From NCBI GenBank assembly GCA_039583875.1, contig CM077162.1:67143259-67207258 (forward strand): a stretch of DNA of 64,000 nt, read 5' to 3'. Positions 52,663 to 62,870 of the stretch are shown here, piece after piece. This DNA comes from Platanthera guangdongensis. Its lineage: Eukaryota > Streptophyta > Magnoliopsida > Asparagales > Orchidaceae. The number at the start of each line of letters is the position of its first letter. The stretch's first letter is position 1. Below the pieces are notes generated by a model. It saw only the letters and a list, made by a program, of their open reading frames with translations. It was not told the DNA's origin and searched no databases. A program made the translations under genes and the position numbers.

Positions 52663-53169
52663 GATATGCTCTCTCAACAATTGAGGGGAGAAGAAAAAAA
52701 GAGATATATAGAACAACAACTACAAGAACAACTCTTACAGAACAAAGACAAGTTAATCAAGCCAATCAATTATAATCTCTGAAGGATTGAGAATCCAAAA
52801 GAAGAGAAAGAAACAGTCAACAGATTGTAGAGAGAGAAAAACAAGAAGGAGAAGTTCTCATCAAGTGAGGCAGATCCTGAACAGTCTGCCTGAAGAATTC
52901 AGATTAATTTCTGAAGGAGGAAGATTGAAGATCAACTCCAACATCAAGAAGATCAACCCTACTGTGTTCAGATTCAAGAAGCTTTGAAGAAAGCTAAGTC
53001 AGGTTGATCCATAAGAAAATAGTTCTATCAAGAACTGATCAAGAAGCATCCAATCAATTCTCTCTCTATTTGGTTGATATATCAACAACTTTTCATCATT
53101 AATCTTTGTAGGATCTGTACTAGATCTGAGTGTAGGAGATTTACATCTCTGAGTTGTAAGCCTAAATTA

Positions 53170-53370
53170 TAAAGGCTGAGGTAGGGCTGTGTGCCTGAGG
53201 TATGGGAATCTGTTCCCTGAGTTATAGGACTATGAAAGAGGCTGAGGTAGGGCTGTTGCCTGAGTTGTAGGAGTGGGGTGTCACTCTGAGTTGTAGGCCT
53301 GTGGAAGAGGCTGAGGTAGGGCTTGTGCCTGAGTTGTAGGAGTGTGGATTCACTCTGAGTTGTATGAACC
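53170..53370. repeat. Minisatellite in the G LTR
   Basis: Three units beginning GGCTGAGGTAGGGCT, at 53174, 53240 and 53299, with CTGAGTTGTAGGAGTG-type ends. It lies in the transcribed leader part of the LTR. Confidence 0.8.
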
Positions 53371-53672
53371 ATTCTTGGTTCTGAGCTGTAAGATCTGCGA
53401 ATCTGAGAAGAAGGAAGGAAGTTTCGCTGAATCTAGTACACTGCTAGATAGGCAAAGGGGGAAAGTGGATGTACTCATCATTTAGGGAACCACTATAAAA
53501 CTGGTGTATAATCTGTGAATGTTGTGTATGTGAATGTTGTGTTATTCTTTCTGCTGAATATATTGCTAAACTAGATAGAATTATCTGCATAAGTTAGAAA
53601 ACGAATTGAACCTATTAACCCCCCCCCCCCCCCTCTAGGTGTTTAGAACATCTTGAAACCAATTCTTTCAAG

Positions 53673-53685
53673 TGGTATCAGAGGC
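53673..53685 (+). other. Primer binding site of G (initiator-Met tRNA)
   Basis: TGGTATCAGAGGC begins two bases after the LTR end. Confidence 0.88.
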
Positions 53686-53750
53686 AGGTTACTCAAAGAT
53701 TAGACCTAACAGTCTGAGTAGATCTCCGAGGCAGAAATCTATTAGGCAAA

Positions 53751-54923
53751 ATGGGTTCCATAGAGAATCATAAGAAGTTTGGTTCCATGAAGTTGCCCAT
53801 ATGCAGGAAAGAGATTTTTGGTATATGGAAAGAAAGAGTTAGATTGTTTATGGAAGCTTCAGATCCAAGAATCTACATGACAGTCAAAGAAGGGCCATTA
53901 ATTCCAATGAAAGTCTCAGTTCTTGATGCAAATCTCAGGACACCAAAGGAATATTCTGAAATGACAAAGGATGAGATGATCTTGGCTACTATGGATAAGA
54001 GAGCACAGAATATAATAGTCAGTGCCATAGATGATTCAACATTCTAAAACTTAATCCACTACAAGACCACCAAAGAAATGTGGGACACCCTTATTGTCTA
54101 CATGGAGGGTTCAGAAGAGGTGAGAGAAGACAGAAAGTTTATGCTGAAGTAGGAGTATGAAAGTTTTAGACAATCTAAAACTGACAGCATAACTAAATGT
54201 TACAAGAAATTCTTCAGAATAGTTAATCGACTGATGTCATATGGAAGAGTATTCAACACATATGAGTTAAATGACAAGTTTCTGAGATCACTGACTAAAG
54301 ACTGGGATACAAAGATATGTGTCATTAGGGAAGTGGTCAGACTAGCAGAAATTTCACCTCCAACATTATTTGGCAAACTGCTTTCATATGAAATGCAGCT
54401 GTTGGTCAGAAAAAAGGAGGAGAAAAGTAATAAAATTGATTACAGAGATAAGTCAGTGGCTTTCAAGACTGAAGCCATGAGAAAGGATAAGAGGATATCT
54501 CCATCACCACCTAGGAAAGCTGCAGAAGTTATTTCAGAAAGTTCTGACAGTCACACATCAGATAGTCCAAATTCTGATGAAGACCTAGCAGCTTTCTCAA
54601 GACAATTTCAAAGGTTTTTGAAGAAGAAACAGTGGAGATCCAAGCCATCATCCTCAAAATCCAAGGATGATTACTATCAGAAAAAGAAATCCTCTAGGAA
54701 GGACAGGTATAGCTCTAAACCTAGTAAATTATCTTCAACTAAGATTGTTTGTTATTGCTGCAACAGGCCAGGACATGTGGTAGCTAATTGTCCTGACAAA
54801 AGGAAAGAATTTAATGATAAGAAGAAACTAAAAAACAAGGGCAAGAAGGAGAAATACCTTGTTGCAAAGAAGCAAAAAAGTTGGTCAGATTCTTCTTCAT
54901 CAGATTCTGAGGCAGAAGCTTAA
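53751..54923 (+). pseudogene. gag: gag of G
   Basis: ATG at 53751 (MGSIENHKKFGSMKLP) after a normal leader. Conserved Copia gag blocks are FGIWKERVRLFMEASD, DKRAQNIIVSAIDDSTF and, after two in-frame stops (TAA 54045-54047, TAG 54150-54152), ELNDKFLRSLTKDWDTKICV and LFGKLLSYEMQLLVRK. A CCHC knuckle CYCCNRPGHVVANC lies near 54750-54795, followed by a Lys-rich and Ser/Asp-rich tail, then TAA at 54921-54923. Frame is kept throughout and continues past the stop into the linker, so only point mutations broke it. It would form particles and bind RNA. Confidence 0.88.
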
Positions 54924-55960
54924 GCTGAAGCATATATAGGACTGTTGGCAGCTGAAGAGGATGTAGAAGAGGCTGAATTCTTGAAGTGGCTGGATTTAGT
55001 AAATGAAATTGAAGAACCTTGTTGTGAAGGGCTGATGGCCTTGACAGAAGAAGATCAGTGCCAGGATCAGCCTGGACCTAGTAAGATAAACAATTCTTCA
55101 ATAGATTCTGATTACTATAATGGTTCAGAATCAGAAGCATCTGCATCAATAGATGTAGATGAATCTGAATCTGAAGTAGATGTTCATAAAGTTACTGATG
55201 AATATGGTGACCTGCTGCAAGCACTTAAGAAAAGCAGAATCCTTAAGAAAGCACATGCCAAGGAGATTGCTGATCTTAAGCTGGCTGCATTAGATTCAGA
55301 AAAATTGATGGATCTAAAGATGAATGAAGTAGCCAAACTGAAAAACATAACTGTTATTCAGATGGGTACTATTACATTCAAGAATGATCAAATCAAAAGT
55401 TTGGAAGTCAAACTTCAGAAGGAAAAGGATCTGGTGGCTAAGTTCTCTAAGCCAAAATCAGTTTTATCTTTAATTTATTACTTTATTCCTAAAAAGGTAA
55501 GACCGAATTAGGCTTTGAGGGAAATGCAAGGGCTGCCAATTCCAAAAGAAAAGGCAAAGCCCCAGTACAGCCTCTAGCCTTCAAACCCCTCATTTCCTTC
55601 AGAAAAGTATGTCAGCCAACTAATAGATATGATCATGATATCATACATGGTTCTGGTAAGTATGAAATTCTGAATAACAAGGGTGTAGCTCCAGCACTCA
55701 AGCAAAGAACTACTGTACCAACAGTGTTAAGAACAGCTAACAGCAATACTGTTAAAACTGTACCTAAAAAGAGATATAATAGATATGAGTGTTGATGATG
55801 TGGTAAGATAGGGCATTATGCCATGGATTGCTGGCACAACACCAGTGTCAGGAAGAATGCCAGCTTACCTGTGAGGATGGGTGCTGGTAAGAATATCAAG
55901 TTTCATTCTAACATGAACCTAGAACCCAATAAAAGTTGGGGTTCTAAGGTTAATTAATTT
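54924..55960 (+). pseudogene. Gag-protease linker of G with second zinc knuckle
   Basis: First part in the gag frame: acidic EEDVEEAEF ... SDYYNGSESEASASIDV, then a coiled coil (LLQALKKSRILKKAHAKEIA ... KLKNITVIQMG, about 55210-55480) to a TAG at 55509. A frame change follows. At 55790-55831 a second CCHC knuckle (C-X2-C-GKIG-H-YAMD-C) has two adjacent TGA codons between the first two cysteines. No TCGA array occurs here, unlike E1 and E2. The frame then reaches TTTGCTGCAG|GTG before the protease. Confidence 0.72.
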
Positions 55961-55963
55961 TGT

Positions 55964-57535
55964 TTGCTGCAGGTGGGTCCAAGTTGCCATACCCCTATAT
56001 GGTACTTGGACAGTGGTTGTTCCAGGAATATGACTGGAACAAGGAGAATGTTAAAGGACTATACTCCCATAGAGAATGGACCTAAAGTGATCTTTGGTGG
56101 ATCAGGAAATGTGGTCATAAAAGTGTTTGGTAATATATCTTCTAGTTCTATAACAATCACTCAAGTGGCTTATGCAAAAGGTTTGAAACATAACTTGATA
56201 AGTATAAGTCAGTTGAGTGATCTTGGGAATGACATCTCATTTATTAAGAATGAGTGTCAGATCAAAAGGACAAGTGATCAGAAGGTGATCTTGTCTGGTT
56301 ATAGAAAAGGAAATGTTTATTGTTTAAATTTTGATTATGAAAACATGAACTCTGCTGTATGTTTAGTTGCAGATGAGAAAGCATCTCAGTGTGTCCAATG
56401 GCACAAGAGGCTAGCTCATCTGAACTATAAGACTATAAGCTAGCTCTATAGTTTAGAGTTAGTGAGGAATGGTACTCAAATTAAGTGCATAAAAGAGGGT
56501 ATATGCATAGCTTGTTAAAAAGGCAAGCAGACCAAATCCTCTTTTCATAGTCTTGATACCAAAGACTATGTGAGGTATTTGTACCTCTTGCATATGGATC
56601 TATTTAGTCCTATGCCAATTCATAGTCTAGGTAGAAAAGTCTATACTTTTGTGGTAGTAGATGACTATTCTAGATATACATGGGTTTTCTTTTTGAGGCA
56701 GAAATTTGAAACCCCTACTATCTTTCATAACTTTGTCAAACAAATTCAGAATGAATATAACAATTCAGTGGTCACATTCAGAAGTGACCATGGAACTGAA
56801 TTTCAGTCTGAGTGTATGACAAGGTTTTGCGAAGAACTAGGGATTCATCAGGAATTCTCCTCACCTAGAACACCTCAGCAAAATGGTATTGCTGAAAGAA
56901 AGAATAGAACTCTCATTGAGGCTGGTAGAACTCTACTCAGTGACACTTCACTCCCAGAATATTTCTGAGCTGATGCAGTAAATACAGCTTGTCATGTTCT
57001 CAAAAGAGCATCTATAACTAAGAACCACAAAAAGACTCCCTATGAGATTATGAAGGGCAGAAAACCAAACATATCCTACTTTAGGATCTTTGGTAGCAGG
57101 TGTTACGTGCTTAACACTGGCAAGTCTCACCAAACTAAGTTTGCTGCCAAATCCCAAGATGGGATATTTGTTGGGTACAACAATAATAGTAAGGCATATA
57201 GGGTCTACAACTTGACTACACAAGTTGTAGAAGAATCAGTTCATGTAGTGTTTGATGAATCTGAGCTAATTAATTGTGAGTTGTCTAGCAATCCTTGTAG
57301 CTCAATAGGTTTAAAAGAAAGGTTGGACATGCTGACTATTAATGAAGGCCAAACTGCAAGGCAGGATGTGGAAAATGATGGTTGTTGTCTAGGGGGAGTA
57401 CAAGGTCCACAAGCTGACATTGAAGACAATAAAGTTCAGCCTGGTGAGGAAATTGAAGAAGTTCAAATTATTGATAGAATGCCTCCAGCAAATAAGGAAT
57501 CTAAAGGATCATCCTGCATAACAGATCATTGGTGA
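55964..57535 (+). pseudogene. Protease and integrase of G
   Basis: WYLDSGCSRNMTGTRRM is the aspartic protease site, followed by KHNLISISQLSDLG. WHKRLAHLNYKT is the zinc module, interrupted by TAG (56441-56443) and TAA. The integrase core follows with HMDLFSPMPIHS, VVVDDYSRYTWVFFLR, RSDHGTEFQSE and [24 protein letters not shown] after LPEYF (56966-56968) replaces a Trp codon. The C-terminus reads YFRIFGSRCYVLNTGK ... GIFVGYNNNSKAYRVYN, ending in an acidic linker at 57535. All pieces share one frame. Catalytic residues are present. Confidence 0.87.
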
Positions 57536-57548
57536 TCCTAGACATGGT

Positions 57549-59134
57549 GTGCAAACCAGAAGCAAACAAATGAACAAAGTGCTATGCTCAAGTTTCCTGT
57601 CACAGTTGGAACCAAAAAGATTTGAAGAAGCCATACAAGACTCCAACTGGATTGATTCAATGCAGGAGGATCTGAATCAATTCACAAGGTGTAAAGTATG
57701 GGAGCTGGTTCCAAAACCAAAGGATCATAACATTATTGAGACAAAGTGGATCTATAGGAACAAACTGGATGAAAATGGCATAATAGTGAAGAACAAAGCA
57801 AGACTAGTTGCCAAAGGGTATAGACAAGAAGTGGACATTGACTTTGATCAGACTTTTGCCCCAGTGGCAATGTTGGAAGAAATAAGGCTATTCCTTGCCT
57901 TTGATGCTTTCCAAGGTTTCAAAGTATACCAAATGGATGTCAAGTCAGCTTTCCTAAATGGTAATTTGAAAGAAGAAGTCTATGTTCATCAACCCTCAGG
58001 TTTTGTTGATCCACTTTATCCTAATTTTGTTTATAGACTTAAGAAAGCCTTATATAGTTTGAAACAAGCCCCTAGGGCTTGGTATGAAACATTGTCTACT
58101 TTCTTCATTGAAAATAAATTTTCAAGGGGAAAATAGACAAGACTCTATTCCTTAGGGAGTCAAAGGGCAAGATGATCCAAGTACATGTTTATATTGATGA
58201 CATAATCTTTGGATCTACAGAAAATAACCTTTGTAGGAAGTTTGCAAAACTTATGCAAGGGAAGTTTGTGATGAGTAGTATGGGTGAGCTCAAATTCTTC
58301 TTGGGACTCCAAGTAAGACACACTGATGAGGGCTTGTCCATATCAAAGTCTAAGTTCACCATGGTGTTTATTAAGAAATATGGTATGGAGTCATCCACTA
58401 CCATGAGAACTCCAATGGGGACAAGTATGCCTTTAGGCAAAGATGATGCAGGAAAACTTGTAGATGAGTCTTTGTATAGAGGGATAATTGTCTCCCTTCT
58501 ATACTTAACTGCCAGTAGACCAGACATTATGTATGATACATGTGTCTGTGCTAGGTACCAAGCAAGTCCTAAAGAATCTCATTATATTGCTATTAAAAGA
58601 ATATTGAGATATATTAAGGGCACACATAATCTTGGTCTTTGGTACCCTAAGAATAGAGACTTTCTACTTACTGGTTTTTCAGATGCAGACTTTGCAGGTT
58701 GCAAAGAAGATAGAAAGAGTATCACAGGTACATGTCAGTTTCGAGGTGGTAGACTAGTATCATGGAGCAGTAAGAAGCAGACTAGTGTGGCAATTTCCAC
58801 TGCAGAGTCTGAGTATATTACTGCAGGCAGCTGCTGTGCTCAGCTTTTATGGATTCAACATCAACTTGAAGACTATGGTCTCAAGATAAGTAGAACTACA
58901 CTATTTTGTGATTCTACAAGTGCTATTTCTATTGCTAAAAACTCTGTATCACATAGCAGAACAAAGTATATAGAAATTAGATTTCACTTTATTAGAGAGC
59001 ATGTTGAAAAAGAAGATATTTGCTTGTAATTTGTCACCACAAATAATCAAATTGCTGACATGTTTACTAAACCATTAGATGAAATTAAGTTCAATTATTT
59101 CAAAATTAAATTAGGCATGTTAAACCTAGAATAA
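57549..59134 (+). pseudogene. pol: RT and RNase H of G
   Basis: [59 protein letters not shown] and [19 protein letters not shown], then a frame change near 58130. The catalytic YIDDIIFGS and MRTPMGTS follow. RNase H: GFSDADFAGCKEDRKS, SKKQTSVAISTAESEYITAG, LFCDSTSAISIAKNS and KYIEIRFHFIREHV, a TAA at 59027-59029, then in-frame ADMFTKPLDEIK and the natural TAA at 59132-59134. Catalytic Asp/Glu residues are retained. Confidence 0.88.
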
Positions 59135-59182
59135 CTTAGTAATTCTGGCTAAGTAAGTCAATGTTGACATGTAGTAGTTTAT

Positions 59183-59610
59183 GTCGACACAAAAGGAAAT
59201 CTGTGTGGATATATAGTAGTTTGTGTCGACACTTAAGCTAAGTTGTGTCGACACAACAAAATAGTGCTGTGATAGAGGTGTCGACACTCAGAGATGGGTG
59301 TCGACACATATAAGTTCTATCATTTAGATAGTTGTGTCGACACATACAGAAGTCTGTGTCGACACACATACGTTAGAGTCGACTAGTAAGAAGTCTGTGT
59401 CGACACATCACAAACTGTGTTGACACATAGTGTTGTCTGACTCTGTCGAGACATTAGAAGTCTGTGTCGACACAATCTCTACTGTGTCAACACATTAAGT
59501 ATCTATTATCCCGCCTTTTGGCCTTCTGTGTTGACAAACCTATAAATAGGTCACAGAAAAATTTTGTCGACTAAGCTTTCAACATTTTCGAGACCCAAAC
59601 CTTGAGTCGA
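59183..59610. promoter_or_regulatory. TGTCGACACA array between RNase H and 3' ORF of G
   Basis: About 12 exact GTCGAC cores in 430 bp, plus decayed copies (TGTGTTGACACA, CTGTCGAGACA). The array starts within 60 bp after the pol stop and surrounds a TATAAATAGG at 59541-59550. It is the same motif as in the LTR U3, in the same elements, at a second site. Confidence 0.72.
59541..59550 (+). promoter_or_regulatory. Internal TATA box for the G 3' ORF
   Basis: CCTATAAATAGG lies 101 bp before the 3' ORF ATG and downstream of most of the palindrome array. It resembles the LTR TATA box (CCTATAAATAGA) in a similar arrangement. Confidence 0.6.
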
Positions 59611-59650
59611 CAAACCTTCATCTCTCTTCTTCTCAAATTTCTTGACATCA

Positions 59651-62605
59651 ATGGCGCCAAAGTTGGAGACCAACATCAACGAAGGCTATGAGTTAGTTCA
59701 GAATGCCTTTGACAGTGCGGCGACTGAGATTCGAGATGTGATAAACCCTAATCCAAGACAATGGTTTAGAATATCTTGTCTCTGAACCTACCAAGATCTG
59801 GAAGACAGAAATTCTGAGTTTTATACAAAAGCAATCTTGGATTCAAATGGATTAAAGATTAAGTCATCAATTCAAGGCTGCAAGGTGAAAATTACCCAAA
59901 CGTGACTGAGGAAAACACTTCAATTTCCCAAGACTCAGGAAGATGATGAAGTTACATCTTCAATGACTAAAGAAGCACTTCAATGGTGTGGCCTAGATTC
60001 CCCTACTAAGATTGAATCATCAATGCAAAGGAAAGGAATGAACTCACAAGGAAAATTTCTCTTAGAGATTGTGGGCAAGGTAATTCTCTGTAAACCAGGT
60101 GGACATGATAGGATCTCAGCCTATATGTTCAGCTTGATGACCAGGATTATTTTCAGAATCAAAACTATCTGGTCTGCAGTATTTTTTGATAAGATCAAGG
60201 AAAGCCTGAAAAAACCTAATCTAGGTAGAATTCTGAGTTTGTATTTGGCAATAACTATTCCTGAAGTGTTGAACCACACCACTGGATCTAGAATAAATCA
60301 CATGAGAAGGATGGATATGAAAATACTATCCATGTGGGAAAGAGTTCTGACAAAAGATGGTTCTACACCACAGAAAGAACCTCAACTGCTAAAGGAAAAG
60401 ATAACCCCAAGGAAGCATGAATCTTCTAGTGATTCAGAAGAATAAGTATTCTTCAGTTAAGATGAAGACAACCAAGAATCTACAAGGAAATCATCTGCTC
60501 CTAAGCATGTTAATGATAGTCAGATGCAGGGGGAGTTTATTTCAGAAAGCACCATCCCACTGGATCAAGCTCAGGATGTGCCTCCTCTAGGGGGAGCAAA
60601 TGAACTTTCCCAGTTCAACAAAAAGTCTTACCTTCAGAAAGTGCTCCTGAGAATGAGCAAGCTGCTTTATAGAGTGAAACAGCCACTCAAACAATTCTTG
60701 AGGTAATAAATAATATTAATCAAACTATACTAGATACTGAGCCAGTCTCACTCACTGTGCTTCTAAATAATGTTGAACAGACACACCATGACAACATTCC
60801 TGCACAGGATGTATCTATGGATAATACATCTGCATTAGATGATATTCCATCAAATGTTCAAGCTACTGATATTCCTCCAGTTCAACAACAACAAGAATTT
60901 ACTCTTGAGGAATTATTCCCTAATTTACAAGAAGTAAGAACTGAGGAAGTTGTGCCAAGAACTGAGGGGGAGGAGCCAGGGACTCGGGGGGAGTTGCCAA
61001 GAACTGATAAGGAGCTGCCCTCAAGTCCAAAGGACACTGTGAATCTAGAAAGTACTTCTGAATCTGATGATGGAGAAGCCATAAAAGAAAAGAAGAGAAA
61101 ACTGATGGTTTATAAGAAGAAAAGCTCAACTTATAAGAAAGCTTTTACAGACAGCCTCACAACCCTCAGCACCAAACAGTTGATTTCAGTTCACTGTTGG
61201 TGGCTCTTCAAATTAAAATGGATGAGCAAAGAGCAGCCATGGAAAAATATATGGATGAAAGCCATAAGGATCTTAAGTTCTCTTTGGCTCAAGATATAAA
61301 ATCAATTAGATTTGAGGTAAACTAGAATAAGAAGGAGATGACAGATTGCTTCCATAAAGGAGGTAATGCTGTAGTTTTTCTGGCAAAATGGCAACAAGAG
61401 GCAAGGACACAAATTGATGACATAGTAGTAAAGCAAGGATATGTTCTGAAAAATCAGATTAGAATGAATGATAATCTTACTGAATCACATAATGTGATTG
61501 TAACTAAATTAAAAAATACAGCACCTGTATTAACTGAGGAAAGGGCTAAAGAAAAGTTAGAGTTTGATAAGAAACTTCAAGAAAATTTGGCCACTTTCCA
61601 ATCTGCACTTCAAGCCTCTTAGAAGATTATATTTGCTCAGCTACAAAAGTTTAAAGCCTATTATACAGAGGGAACAAATTATCTGGTTAATCAAATAAGG
61701 TTCCAAAAGAATGATCTCAGGGATCATATTGAAAGAGAAGTCATAAAGGGGGAGAGGTTGATAGTCAATGCTAGCTCAGAGCATGCCAAATGGATAACAA
61801 ATGTTGTTATAGCAACTCTGGGATATCCACCCCTATGTGATGATGACAATACAGCTGAGTTAGGAATTCAAGCTGCAGGAAATGAAGGGGGTCAGCAGGA
61901 AATGATAGTCAATGCTAGCTCAGAGCATGCCAAATGGATAACAAATGCTATTAGAGCAACTTTGGGATATCCACCCCTATGTGATGATGACAATACAGCT
62001 GAGTCAGGAATTCAAGCTGCAGGAAATGAAGGGGGTCTGCAGGAAGTAGCACAAATCATATATACCCCTACTAACTTTGAGGAAATTCAAAACTTGGTTC
62101 ACCAGATGTATAATCCTCCAGAGGCTACTAAGAATGTTATCTTAAAGAAAGTGGAAATGTCAGAAGCAGTAGTGAATAAAGAGCAAGAAGCTCAACTCTC
62201 AAAGAAAAGATTTAGAGAACAGGCTGAACTGAAGCCTGATTTTGAAAGGTGGAGTCTAACCTCCAGGAATATAATACTCACTGCCTCGCAAGCTGTCAAA
62301 GAAAAAAATGCATGATAGAGGCAAGTGGTATTCTGAAGTTAAGTGGAATAAATATCTGCAAAGATAAGATTTATTTAGCAGTTCAGAAGGGATCACAAGG
62401 CTGGGAGAATACCTGCCATAGCAGTAGAACCCAGTAAATACTTTCCTAAGCCTTTTCACAATTTTGAAAGGCAAAGAGTCAAGGCTGAAGAACTTAAAAA
62501 GAAGGATCTCAAAGTCAAGAAGCCAGCTGAAGATACTGAAGCTCCAATACAAGCAAAGATCCAGTCTAGAAAAGGCATAGTGATCAAGGAGCCTGATCAG
62601 CCTTA
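59651..62605 (+). pseudogene. 3' ORF of G (unknown function)
   Basis: The ATG at 59651 (MAPKLETNINEGYELVQ) lies in the context TTGACATCAATGGCG, shared with E2. Two stops fall in the first 90 codons (59781-59900). The conserved core reads KFLLEIVGKVILCKPGGHDR ... WSAVFFDKIKESLKKPN ... LSMWERVLTK, aligning with E1 and E2. An acidic/Ser region, a Gln/Pro-rich region (60750-60900), GGGGGAG-containing Glu-rich repeats, a coiled-coil segment (61338-61700), a 48-residue tandem duplication (61760-62047) and a Lys-rich end (GIVIKEPDQP) follow. Several frame changes occur. No membrane segment or signal peptide is seen. From 62606 to 62856 there is only AT-rich 3' untranslated DNA. Confidence 0.75.
61760..62047 (+). 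repeat. 144-bp tandem duplication in the G 3' ORF
   Basis: Two nearly identical 144-bp units, the second starting at 61904. Each encodes IVNASSEHAKWIT ... ATLGYPPLCDDDN ... GIQAAGNEGG. The duplication keeps the frame, adding 48 residues. Confidence 0.92.
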
Positions 62606-62856
62606 GGATAGATTGACTAGATTTTAAAACATTGTAATTTTCAGTTTTAATCTCCATGTAATCTATTGTAAACAAACTATTGTGAAGTTTTAAACAAAAT
62701 AATGATTCATGCTTGTTATTGTTATATCATGTTCTGTGATAATATTATTTACATGTTTTGTTTATATGATTCCCTATCATGAATGTTTATTTTGCATCAT
62801 ATTGTTAATTTTATTATAAGTGATGTATATCATTGACTAAGGGTTATGACTTCTCC

Positions 62857-62870
62857 AAATAGGGGGAGAT
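62857..62870 (+). other. Polypurine tract of G
   Basis: AAATAGGGGGAGAT immediately precedes the 3' LTR. It is identical to the E2 tract. Confidence 0.92.

Larger units (their letters stand above)
51904..53670 (+). repeat. 5' LTR of G
   Basis: 1767 bp, TGCTGGGTATATTGG (TGTTGGG in the right copy) to AATTCTTTCA. U3 holds the TGTGTCGACACA array (52040-52506). A TATAAATA box lies at 52655-52662, followed by a leader. A 59-66-bp GGCTGAGGTAGGGCT minisatellite (53170-53370) and a 14-C tract (53620-53633) lie near the end. The C-tract and CTCTA after it match the G-tract at the start of the E2 LTR. Confidence 0.93.
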
